In this document: piece by piece, positions 35,500-47,040 of the stretch
Position numbering within the stretch: position 1 is the stretch's first letter
Layout: each line of letters begins with the position of its first letter
NCBI GenBank assembly: GCA_024036415.1
Contig: JAMWET010007210.1
Span: 201,001-265,000 of the forward strand
Reading direction: 5' to 3'
Length of the DNA: 64,000 nucleotides
From: Prochilodus magdalenae
Taxonomy: Eukaryota > Chordata > Actinopteri > Characiformes > Prochilodontidae
Made by a program: the position numbers and the translations under genes
The notes under the pieces: generated by a model
What the model was told of the DNA's origin: nothing
Databases searched by the model: none
What the model saw: only the letters and a program-made list of their open reading frames with translations

Positions 35500-38400
35500 C
35501 ATCTCACGACACCAAACATCTTACGCATCTCAAACATCTCACCAAACATCTCACGACAAAAGATCAGTAGCATGATATATGGGGAAAAGATGGGAGGGGC
35601 CAGCTGTGAATGACACTCTGTGAATAAATAACTTAAACTTAAAAGGTTCAGAGAACCCAAAAAAAATGCATTCAAGGGACAAGGAAGACCGTCATAAGGT
35701 AGCAATGACTTCAGGTAGCGTCCCATTAAAGATACTGTAGAGGAATTGCAGCTCATGAATGCTTCTGAACACGGCTGTCTGTGAACAGAGTAAGTTGACA
35801 CCTGCTCACTTAAGATGGACTATTAGAAAATTAGAAAAGTGTTTCATCTTACCAATCAAAATGGGTACATCACGCACATCACAGTTCAAAATGTTCAGAA
35901 CCCAGCATCCGTGATGGTATGTTGTGAATTAGCGCACATGGCATGCTGGACAGTGTGTACGGGTCTTGGAGCTGCATGTGCTTTCGTCCAGATGATGTCT
36001 TTTCAGGGAGGGTCCTGGTCATGTCAGCTAAACCAGGCCAAACCATGTTCTGAAAATATTAGTCAGTACTGCAGTCCAGACCAATCACAAACTGAAAGTA
36101 CTTGGCACGTTATGAAAATAAACATAGGACAAAGGAGACCCGCAGTTCAGCATCTGGAATTCTGCATTAAGCAGGAACGGAAAAAAAACATTTCAGGTAT
36201 TGGCTCCTGTGTTGATAAAAGAAGAGGTGATGCAACACAGTGGTAAACATGGCCCTGTGCCAAATTCAAAATGTTTCAAGAACAATAGAATTTCTCACTT
36301 TTAGAATTCAGTAAGTTACCTTTGTTCTATTATAGATTAAACGTGGTGTTTAAATGGTCCTCAGATTATTACATTTAGTTTGAAAACGGGGTCATATGTA
36401 AAAAGAGCATAAATACAAGAGAAAGATGCATGTAGACGTTATATAATCGTGAAATAGTTCCATACCTGATATATAACAGTATACCTGGACCAGTGCGTTT
36501 AGCAGCCATCACTATGAAACAGTATGACCTATTTCACCTCTAATTCCCTTCCAGTAACATCAGATACTCTGGACAGACTCCACCGGGCTGGTAGAATCGA
36601 AAAACTCAACTTCAGCTTTATTTTAAAGAACATTGCAAAAAATGATACTTTACATTCACCCCACAGTTCATATCATTCATACGTGTAAACCAAGCTACAA
36701 AACTGGCAAACGTTACATGTGTTGTTTTTTGGGGGTTTTTGTTTTTACATGTACCTATGTCTATTTCATCCTGTCTGGTCATCCTGAAGATGTCTACTGA
36801 AATAAGAAGGATTTCAGTTCAGTTCAGGCACAATACAGGGCAGAGATAAGGTTGTGTCAGGAGGGCACAGGGGGGAATAAATAAAATAAAATCCTGGAAA
36901 AGTGAATAAGTAAAAATGTCATAAATACATATTTTAACTGTTTGTTATGCAAACTCATGCAGTTATTATAAGTAGGAGTTGGGGGGGGGTAAAATCAGGA
37001 AAATATTGGAAATGTTGGAAATGTATAATGCCAGTTTGTGGAGTATTTATTGGTGAAGGCAGACAGTTTCCCATGTGACGTTCCTGAAAGTGTTTGGAGT
37101 AATGCATCTATAATTTCAGAAGGAAGTAAACACGGTCCGCAGCTCTCCAGTGTGATGTCTGAGCCGCCCTGATAATTCAGAAATGATAACTATAGAGGCT
37201 GAAGCCTGTATATCTCAGTCTTGTAGAGCAGAAAGTCAAATCAAAGGGCAGCAGTGTGGCTGTAATACAGGTCTTATAAATAATTAATGATAATAATAAA
37301 AAATGATAATAAAGTGATTACCTGCATTCATGTTTAGATTATAGGTGATGATGGCTTCTTCCATATTGTATATTGTGTCAAGTTGTATACCAGTAGGTCT
37401 GGAGTGTAAGCGGTTATGGTTCTTGATAGATGAGTATCCCAGTGGTGATGTGCACCAGGCGATAGTCACTGTTTGGGAAGGAACTGAGAGAGAGTCCCCT
37501 CGAGGACTAGTCTACCCTTAGACATCGAGTCCTTAAGACGGGCTCAGCATTCTGTAGTGTAACTCATATCAATAAAGGGTCTGAGCTCACCTTAGAGCTG
37601 CTAGGAGCTAGCTCGAACCTGGAGAGATGGTTCTTCTGGTCACTGTAATAAATAAAACCTATTAACTAATATTAAATAATACGGCCACAAGTTTGATTAA
37701 CCTTTACTGTTAGAACACAGTTAGAAATTAGTGCATGCTCTGCTGCATGCGGTTTACTGAGTAACATATACAGTATTTTGGTGGATAGATGAGCTATGAA
37801 TGATGGGAAATATATGTTTAGCTATTAGCATGCAAGTTGCCATAGCTCTGCACCAGAGGAAGTATAATGACAGCTGGAGTAGGCTTCGTAGGTTGGGTTA
37901 CTCAGTATCGTGATATGTGGTTTTATGAACGATTTTCATTAATAACCAGTTTAAAGAATAAAGTTTATACACTAATAGAATTGAAGGAACAGCAAAGCTG
38001 CAGCAGACCACATGTATTAGTTCGGGGGTTGTTGTTTGGGGGGTGTGGTCAGCGATATGATTGATATCAGAAATTATTATGAAAATTATTTTCAGATACA
38101 CCACTTCGACTAGCCTAGCTGCTGACGTGCATTTTTCTACACTACAGGTGCCACAAAAAGCCTCTCCAAAAAAACCAGAAAACCCTCACAACGCGAACCC
38201 ACCCCAGACAGAAGATCTCTTTCCAGCACGCAGCCGTAGTGTTGTGGTTGCAGAAGCTCTGTAAAGAGCCGGAAGCAGGTTGCACACATTCTCCTTTAAT
38301 GCATTCCCCTTTCGGAGAGGAGTGCCAGGAGCGCCGTGACTAAGGCAGTCGCTGTTTCCAGCCACCCTCGCCACCGCACTTTCGCATGGCAGCTCTCGCA

Positions 38401-38823
38401 CATTAGCCCTGCATATTTTATGGCCATGCCATTATTATTTCATACGCTCGCCTCCATGCACTCTGAAAACATCACGTGGTCCGGTGAGTTCAGCAGTTCT
38501 GTAATCAGCGTGGGGGCTTCTTCATGGTGTTTGATCTCGCAGGTTCATCAGCGCTCGGTGACCCACTTTAGCCCAGCACACCGGACTTATCAATCAGCAA
38601 ATCAAAGAGTTTGATTGGTTTTCAGGGAAAAGGGGTTGGTTTTCAGGTAGCTTGGGTAGGTTTTGTCGGCTAATGTTTATGTATCTTTGTAGCTTCTTGT
38701 GGGTAGTTTTTTCAGTCTACGTTTTTAACTGATGGCAGGTTATAAAGCTAGATTTCAGAAGTAGGGATATATTAGATATTTTTTTATAGATATATTAGAT
38801 ATATAGATAAACCCATTCATCAG
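35500..38823. other. non-coding DNA, nothing firmly recognised
   Basis: No exon or named repeat. AT-rich stretches lie at 36880-36990 and 37270-37320. The 128-codon - strand frame at 35415-35801 starts inside the SINE and is not a gene. Confidence 0.4.
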
Positions 38824-39024
38824 TCAACAAATACCACCGCGGCCCTCTGGACGTGTGACTACAAACCGTTCATCTTGGTGCTGACCACGGTGCCTCCACA
38901 CACGGATTCGTTGGGCGTCTCCACCAAGACTAAAGCGGGACTCGTCACTGAAGATGACCCGCTGCCATTCTGAGTCAGCCATAGGGCCTGTCCTTGCTTG
39001 CATCAAGTGCGTGTACCGGTGCAA
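38824..39024 (-). pseudogene. Tc1-like transposase catalytic-domain fragment
   Basis: The - strand frame of 66 codons reads MHRYTHLMQARTGPMADSEW, then QRVIFSDESRFSLGGDAQRI, then RVWRHRGQ. SDESRF with the second catalytic Asp, and WRHRGQ, are hallmarks of the Tc1 family DDE domain. The rest of the enzyme (HTH domain, C-terminal catalytic residue, inverted repeats) is absent. It is a truncated, inactive copy. Confidence 0.85.
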
Positions 39025-42000
39025 AACCTAAATAATTTGAATGTCTCACAATGTCAAATCTTCCCACCAAGTTTAATTCCTGTTGGTGAATTCCTTCTGG
39101 GCGCAGCTATTTGTGAAACTGTATATATATTTTTTTTGGATAAGGAGTGTATGTGACATCAACTCAGTTGCTGTCTATCTTTCGGCAAGAACTGTGTTAA
39201 TATGACACACGTTTATTAATCAGCAAGCAGTCTAAAATTCAAAGGACATCTATTGACCTGCAGATGTACACATGTACCTATCTATATTCAGCCGGGCCAC
39301 ACTCTACTCTCCACACACTGTACATTTTGGATTTGTGCCTGATAAACACGATATTCGCACTGATATCCTATGTATCGTGAATACCTGTGTCAATAGTACC
39401 TGGCAGTGCAATGTGCAGTTAAATCATCCAAAAGACGTACATGTGTTCAGTCATTCGTGTGAAACCCCAAAGAGTCCAAAGATTATATCAGAGCACGCTG
39501 AAGAATGGTAACCAAGTCTCCCGCATGCCTTTAAATGTCAGTGGTTATTGTGCTAGAATGGGGGAAAAAAGTCAATAGAGGCGCTGACCTGAGACAAGGT
39601 GACATAAAATCAAATCATCTTCCTGTGTAGAGATTCCTCTGCTCCCCCCCAGCTCCCCTCCATCAGCAGTGCAAATGGGATTTCGAATGGCCCTGGTGAC
39701 CATGTGCCTTGTTTCAGCACCATGCTGGCGGACAGCTCCTGTCAAGATAAGGCTACGTTACCTCAAGACACTATCTGACTGGCCTTCTTCTCAACTCCTA
39801 CGCCTTTCTCTCCCTCTCCGTCTCTCACCCTCTCCCTTCCTTTCTTCCTTTACCTCTTCTTTCCCCCATTCTCTCCCTCTGCCGTCACCTAGGGGAACTA
39901 TTTTCGCTCCCCTGAGATGTTCCCACTGGCCCTAAATGCACCTGGGTGGGCCTAACCTCAGTCCAAGCTGTCACATCCGATTCAGTCATGGACGATCACC
40001 GGTGGCAGCCTCGGCAGTCCGCCGCTTTCTGCCCCTCTGTAGCGCTGCTGCAGCTCGCGCTGCCTGTGATAGGTGTGGTGGAGGCCATGCATTATGGAGA
40101 TGGAGCAAGGCTCCGGCATTAATTAGGCACCTTCCCTTTGTGCTGGCAGATTGGAGAGGGGAAGCAAGTTCCGGATCATGCTTTCTAGAGTCAGTTGGTC
40201 ACATGCTTTTATCATGCCTGCTCATCAAACATGGATGAAGAGATCATGAATAAGGACAAAGATACAAGAGTGAAGGGAAATGTATGCAGAAGAACATCTG
40301 CCGTGGACCTAAGCCGCTTTTCAGATTGCGTAGAAGTGCAGCCTTTGGTTGGGAGACTCGTATCGCTGATCCGGAACGTGGCTGCTAGTGTAATGTGTCT
40401 TGCCTGGTGTGGGGGGTATCTATGCAGGGTCTCACTTAAGTGCTCCGAAAACACACACTGCGTTTTCCCATCCAGAGGCTCTTTTAAGTCAATCGTTCTT
40501 CTACCCTACCAGGAATCCCGCGCACCACGTGCGCACTCCTCCACCCCGGGCGCGGTGGCGGTGCAGCCAGGGCAGAGCGCTGTTTTTCTCTTATTATCAC
40601 AGTGCAATTTGTCCTTTTCCACCCAGCCTTGTCCTGGCTTCTTGCTGGCTTCTCCTCCTGATCTGAAAGGACTGGGAAGAGCAAAGCCTGGTCGAAGGTA
40701 GCGATGGGGGAGTGAAATGGCTTGAGGCAGCTGAGTGGAATACTGAAGTGGCTTTTCGCAGTGCGCATGAGGACTACAGTACCAGAGACCAGCATCTGGA
40801 AACAGCAGCAGCCCCACCAGCAGAGGGAAAGGGAAGATAAGAGGACGCTAGGAAAAGGAATAGAAAGTGAAGGAGGCTGGAAAAGATGTTGCGGAAACTG
40901 TGGCGGATAACGAGTGAGGTACGCTAGGAGGATAGATCAGGTTAAAGCGTTACTTGAGAAGACCCAGTAGGCTTCGCCTCCGTACCTTCACACTGCTTTC
41001 CTCATGATAGCATCACCTAATTTGAACCCATCACCTCTGGGCGTTTGCTGGGGGGGTGGGAAGCTGCCTCCTTGCATCTCTGTAGTGATGTACTGTATTT
41101 AGATCTGTATCACGCTCCCTCTCTGATAAAGATGGATGCTCCGTCGGGCTCCGCTTGCTTATCTTAGCACAGCTTGTCCAAGATAATACTGGAGATTGTG
41201 ATGGACAGATAGCAGATGAAAGATCCGCCAACAGTCAAACATACTGGAGACGAGGCGAAATCAAGTGCCGACATCTCCTCGCTTACTTTGTTTCTTGCTT
41301 GGCTAAGAAGAAAAAGAGTGCGTCAGGGAGACCACGAACCGAGAAGAGATGGAGAAGAGCTAGCTGAATATATGGATAGTCATGACTTTTTTTTTTTTTT
41401 ATCTGAAGCATATAAATAGAGATACTTGGACATTATTGGATCACAATAAGGGAATGGTGTGCCAGTTCAGCTACAAATCTGACATGTTATGAATGAGGCT
41501 GGCAAGAAACACATGGTTTTGTGCCATGTGTGTTAAAATATACAAAATATACTTCTGGCTTTCATACACATGCCTTTGAAGCAGAACCAGAGAAAAATGG
41601 TAGGACAAAGCATAAATGTGGGTGGAGCTGCAGTTAGAGAGAATCAGTGCAGTTGATTACAAGTTTGCAAGACTCACAGCGGCGGGTGGCTTTTAACTAA
41701 TATTCCTTTACCAGCCGAAAACATTCTCTTAGGGTCTCAAAACATCGTCTCAAGACTTCTCTTGTTAATAACTGTGGCCACCTCCGACGCTGAACAAGCC
41801 TCTGACACTCACAAGCCTCTCCGGCACCGCAGAATATGCTTTGGTGCGGCCGCAATACGTGCAGTCCATGATGTTGTTTCACAAGCCCTGTGTTCCTAGC
41901 CGGTGTAACCTGGCGCCCATGTAGAGTGGTGTAGTGGGAAAGAACTTCTCTCTCTCTCTCTTCGCTGCTGAACCTGCATTTTCTCTTGTGCCTCGAGCTT

Positions 42001-42107
42001 GTGGACAGCTCCATTATTCCACTGCATGTTTTCTATATTCAGCTGCATTGTCTGCTCATATTGTGGTGGCGTCAAGGCACAGGTTGTTCCTAAGCTCGTT
42101 TGCACAT
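39025..42107. other. non-coding DNA, nothing firmly recognised
   Basis: A CT-rich stretch lies at 39785-39880 and a poly-T run at 41386-41400. The longest frame (40195-40701, 168 codons) lacks domain, splice or homology support and overlaps an opposing frame of similar length. Confidence 0.45.
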
Positions 42108-42622
42108 CTGACACTTTTACCGCTCTCCCGGACTCGACTTCCCAGAGTGCATCACCCGATGCCATCACACACACATGTCCCCAGTCTCCCAATCATTTCC
42201 GCTTTAGGTCTCCTGAGTATTAGCCCACCTGTCTGCATATAAGCCTCGCTCACACTCATTGCGAATTTTGCCAAACCCTGTTTGCGATTCTGAGCGTTCT
42301 ATTCTGCTGTTCATCTAGTCTGATTCTGACCCCTTTCGCTCTCCGACTACCGATCTCTTTACCGTCCCTGTTGGCTTTTCGTTCTCTTGTACTCTCTGGC
42401 TTTTCGGCCTCCGTCCGCTCTCTGACTATTCTCCCAGTCTTTCGTCTGTACTCTGGTTGCCTCTTAGACTGTCTGAGAGCTTAGCCTGTTCCTGGACTTC
42501 GATCTCGCCTTCTCCGTTCATGTTCGGTCATGTTTTGTTGCTGTGTCCAACTGCCCGATTGTTCAGTAAAGCTCACCTGACTTTTAGCTCGGCGCACGTC
42601 CGCCCGAGTTCTTTTTCTGACA
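42108..42622 (+). mobile_element. gypsy-like solo LTR (probable)
   Basis: It starts near tctgacacttttaccgctct and has a pyrimidine-rich body (tgattctgacccctttcgct). The AATAAA-like ttcagtaaagctcacctgac at about 42560 is followed by ctcggcgcacgtccgcccga, and it ends tttttctgacat. The layout matches the copies at 8944 and 26860 and lies on the same strand. It is diverged from both, so it is a separate family member. Confidence 0.5.
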
Positions 42623-44602
42623 TCCTAGGTTCATGCACTTTATGGAGCGACTCACAGAGATGAACCGGTTTTGGTCCCATGATCATCGTCTCTTTTTTAA
42701 AAACCACATGATACTAATTAAAGGTTAAATAGTTCAAAAGTAATTCTATAGTTTTATTTTACACTATATTTACTGAGCCTGGTTAGAAGCTTGAGAGCAA
42801 ATTAGCCTCTTTATGACCAAGGTTTAAGGTCTGGACCGGCGCTGCACTGGTCTATAGTCGAGTAGAACCACCTGTACAGTCCACCACCCATCTCCTTAGC
42901 AGCAGTAAAAGCAGGGGCGTGAGTAGGAAGCCACGCTCCGGGCTATTTTCTCCCTGCGCTTTGGTCATGTGCATGTCTGCTCGGCTGCCTGCCTGCCAGA
43001 GCACCGGGGAGGCCATCGCAAACCCGCTGTCAGTCACCAAGGAGTTCTCTTTTTCTTAGATGACATATGGAAACCAGCAGGCACAGCTCATTACCCTCAG
43101 CTGTCAATCAAGGCTTTAATCATTCACTCTCCTTAGCACAGCATTGGAGATCTTATTGGCAGCACAGAACTAAGGTAGAGGCAGCCGTATGGATCTTTCC
43201 ATAGCGGTACGTGTGCTTTCAGCATGGACCTTCTGCTTTCAGTGCTTCATTTTCACCTGGAGAGCTTGAACCTGGCACCCACGGTAGACGGAGGAGAAAG
43301 AGTCCGTTCCTCCGTGCTCCCACCTCTTCCCTCTCCCTGCTGTTGTCTGACGGCGGAGCGACAGAGAATGAAACACGAACTCCATAGGCTCCGCGCACAT
43401 CCAGGCTGTCTGCCTGAGGGAGAGGCTATTTTTACCCAGCCTTGTGTTGTTGTGTCTTCAAGACAGACATCATCCAGACAGGCACCGCTGCACGGGCCTC
43501 GCGAAAATGGGATGTATCTTTCATTACTATTTGTAATATTTCATGTTTCCTGATGAAATAATAACGGGCCGCTGCATACAGCATCTAACGGCTGCCGAGA
43601 GCAGCGGAGCAAAGCTCGCTGAGATGTGAGAGAGAGCAGCCATTGTCCCTCGTTCTCCATTCCTGGAGGTGCTGGCTGCGGTGTGGTAGCCGGTGGAGGA
43701 ACATAAAGGTTATGGATCAAGGAGAAACGGAGCATACGAACGCAGCTCGCACTGCTGTGCTCATATTGCGTGAATCTCTTTGCGAGTGCTCCTCTGATTA
43801 ATTAACTTGCAGCTGGAGTTCAGTGAACCAGCCTCGATAAAGTATATGATTAATAACATACGGCGTCCAACATGCAAATGCACCACCTGGGTGTGTTCAG
43901 GGTTGGATGATATATCGTTATTGGCCTCTGCGATGCTGGTACCGCAGAGGGCTGAAACATGCAGATGAGCAGCATTAGGTTTTGTGTGCCAGGCGTTCTT
44001 TGATGACGGGTAGTCCAACGCTGATCCCTCAGACCATCCTTAATAGTCCAGGCTGAAGCCCTGTTGCCCACATACCCTATATAGCTATACCCGAATCTGT
44101 GACTGTATCCCCCATGTTCCGTTCCAGCTTTTATATTTTAAGTTCCTTTAATGGTGTGATAAAAGCTTTTATCTGCCTTAGTGAATGTATTTATCACTTT
44201 ACAAGCAAAGCACCCCACTAATGCTGGCAGTGTTGTCATTTAGTATACCATGCTTGACAGTGTGACCAATGGATAAACCAACAAGCAATAATAAAATTCC
44301 CTTTCAAGAATCGTTTACATCAGTTCAGCCTGAATCACATGCATTAGCTGAAGGAAAAGAGAGGAAACTGAGAGAATTTGAATCAAATCAAACCAATTTA
44401 GCTTTTTCCCACTGTATGAAAGTATAGGAACCTGAGAATGTACAGAGCCATTGTCATTGAGACCCACTGCCCTGCACTTGAGCTTTTCCCTTGCTCCCAT
44501 CACACCCGGTCCAACAACTCAGCTCATGAGCTGCCTGTTATTGGGTTAAATGGCTGTGCAGAGGAAGGACAGTGTCTAAGACTAGGTTTGGGAAACAAAC
44601 CC
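42623..44602. other. non-coding DNA, nothing recognised
   Basis: No exon or repeat recognised. The stretch 43510-43830 is repeat-free and might be conserved non-coding sequence. Confidence 0.4.
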
Positions 44603-44817
44603 GGTTGGTGTAGCTCAGCGGATAACACTGCTACCCGCCAGGGAGCTGCCACCACATGTGGGAGACTGGGGTTCGAATCCCGGTCTGGGTGACTATCTGT
44701 GCTTCACCAATAAGAGTCCTTGGGCAAGACTCCTAACACTACACTGGCCTCCCTGTACTAGAATTAACCCTGTGAGTCGCTCTGGATAAAAGTGTCAGCT
44801 AAATGCTGTAAATGTAT
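44603..44817 (+). mobile_element. tRNA-derived SINE, well preserved
   Basis: The head ggttggtgtagctcagcgga carries an A box and gggttcgaatcccggtctgg a perfect B box at about 44670-44680. The middle is gagtccttgggcaagactcc, and the tail ends cgctctggataaaagtgtca and aaatgctgtaaatgt, the common fish LINE-type 3' tail. It is the better preserved of the copies in this window. Confidence 0.9.
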
Positions 44818-46400
44818 ACACTGAGATACATGATTTAGCCAGATGCTGGAAATGAAAATTGGAATGTTCAGCTCATATGAATGCTATGGCCACATGCTTA
44901 CCATCATGTGATATAATATACTGATAGTCTTTTAGTGAAGCTTCTTTTTGTCCTCTATGCTCTATAAAGCTACAAAAAAGAATAGATAATATAAAAATAT
45001 ATAAAATGATTTACAGTTAATTATGTCCTTTATTTGACGACCCTTATGTTCAAGGCGATAATCAAGGCATTCTCCTCATTCATGTACAAACGTTACTACT
45101 TGTAATCAAACTATTGCAGGTCAGTGTTTTACTGGGCTTCATAAAGGGTTTTTGATGTATCACAAATAATATCACAGTGACATTTTCAAGCATTATGATG
45201 ATCTCAGTGATCTTTTGCCGCTACTGTGCAGCCCCCATACGCCCAGTAATGCCATACAGTAGTGGTGCTCAAGCCTGATCCTGCTCAAGCACTGCTGCGG
45301 ATATCATACTGTGTGTTCGGTTCTCCAGCACTAACCCACGATTTAGCAGACTGTCCTCAAGTGGAGTGGGCGTGTTGGAGGAAAGAAGGGACTCAGATAT
45401 TCAGGAAAGGGGGATTTCAGTAGCAGGATTGGGAGCCATCATCCTGTACTGTGCATTAGGATCATAAAAGTGAGGAATGTGGGAAGCGGTCTGGGTTTGA
45501 GACACTGAGAAATTCCTTAAGGCTCCATATAAAGCCACGCTTGTGTAACCACACTCGAAATGTGTTATTGCCATTGGGGTGCAGGTAGTTGGAGCTTACC
45601 TAACTGCGAGCGTGTGTACGCGTGGGGGGGGGGATATGGGGACCTGTTTTCGCTGTGATTCCACTTCAATTGAGGGGAACAAGGAGGAGAATACCAATGC
45701 ATGAGCGTGCAGTCTGGACTGCCTAATCTCTTCCAGACAGACCCTGTGGCTATCATACTGCCAGCATGCCCCTCTTCTCTTCGGCACGCACACGCGCACA
45801 CACCATGCCTCCGCTTGTAAGAAGCTAATGCACTACCAGCTAGCTCACCACCGCACACGGACTTGTCTTATGCAAGCAGTGCAAAGACCACACGCACACT
45901 GCTATTGACTGGCTCCTCCAGTCACTCATTTGTACCTGCGCGGTATCGATAGTCTCTTCAGAAGGGTCCTTTAACAGTAACTCTAGGGCTATATTTGGCT
46001 GTTTGAGGGATGGACATACTTCTGAGAGTAGGATTTCCAGACACAGAATGAAATAGATTTTCAGTGGAAAGCCACATGGACCATGTAATCTGTGTAATCT
46101 AATACTGGGCTCACATTACTGAATGTGTCTGGATTTTTTAGATTGTGAGAAGTGGAAAATGGAAACTGTTTCTGGAAATGAACTTTAGAGGTGTGGAACA
46201 ATCCCTATAGATATCTGTGAAAAGCTAAAGGCAAGGCCCCAGAAGAATGCAACCTAATTAAGCCACCCCACCAAAAAACAGGACAAACAGAATTCCAAAA
46301 ATGATGAATTTCTATTTAGTTAATGAGGCTTCCTGTTTTTTTGTGGAGAGAGAGCCATTTTGTCTGGAAAAGAAATAAACAGAGGGTTCTCTCTGAAATG

Positions 46401-46401
<1 letters not shown>
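44818..46401. other. non-coding DNA with dispersed repeats
   Basis: The segment 45240-45400 resembles a common fish repeat (gtggtgctcaagcctgatcc, then ctccagcactaaccc). The part 46010-46100 (ggatttccagacacagaatg) is related to 49720-49790. Confidence 0.4.

Positions 46402-46453
<52 letters not shown>
46402..46453 (+). repeat. (TA)n microsatellite, left half
   Basis: About 26 TA units end at the left boundary of the Tc1-like element. It forms one tract with the TA run at 46985-47032, split by the insertion. Confidence 0.95.
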
Positions 46454-46456
<3 letters not shown>

Positions 46457-46981
46457 GGGTTGGACAATGAAACTGAAACACCTGTCATTTTAGTGTGGGA
46501 GGTCTCATGGCTAAATTGGACCAGCCTGGTGGCCAATCTTCATTAACTGCACATTGCACCAGTAAGAGCAGAGTGTGAAGGTTCAGTTAGCAGGTAAGAG
46601 CACAGTTCTGCTCAAAATACTGCAATGCACACAGCATTATGGGACATACCAGAGTTCAGAAGAGGACAGACTGTTGGTGCACGTCTTGCTGGCGCATCTG
46701 TGACCAAGACAGCAAGTCTTTGTGATGTATCAAGAGCCACGGTATCCAGGGTAATGTCAGCATACCACCAAGAAGGACGAACATCCACCAGCATCACGTA
46801 GTGACCTGGCCACTATCCTGCAAGAAGAATGGCTTAAACTCCCTCTGACCACTGTGCAGGACGCAGTATATGTCATTCCCAAGACCAACTGACGCTGTAC
46901 TGGCCGCAAAAGGAGGCCCTACACCATACTAATAAATGACTGTGGTCTAAAACCAGGTGTTTCAGTTTCATTGTTCAACCC

Positions 46982-46984
<3 letters not shown>
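46454..46984 (+). mobile_element. internally deleted Tc1-like element, 531 bp
   Basis: The ends are 31-bp inverted repeats (left starts caggggttggacaatgaaac at 46454; right ends gttcaacccctg at 46984) that match at 30 of 31 positions. Both sides are TA, the required Tc1/mariner target. Inside, codons 46661-46798 read RGQTVGARLAGASVTKTASL then CDVSRATVSRVMSAY, the helix-turn-helix of a Tc1 transposase, ending in TAG at 46799. Further on, LKLPLTTVQDAV and GRKRRPYT are remnants of the C-terminus. The DDE core is missing, so it needs a helper. Confidence 0.95.

Positions 46985-47034
<50 letters not shown>
46985..47034 (+). repeat. (TA)n microsatellite, right half
   Basis: About 24 TA units start directly at the right end of the Tc1-like element, then change to tatgtatgta. 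Confidence 0.95.

Positions 47035-47040
<6 letters not shown>

Noticed and set aside
40195..40701. 168-codon frame as a gene
   Set aside because: No domain, no splice or start support, and opposing frames of similar length overlap it.
44603..44700. tRNA gene
   Set aside because: The A and B boxes belong to the head of a SINE, which continues into a SINE body and LINE-type tail.
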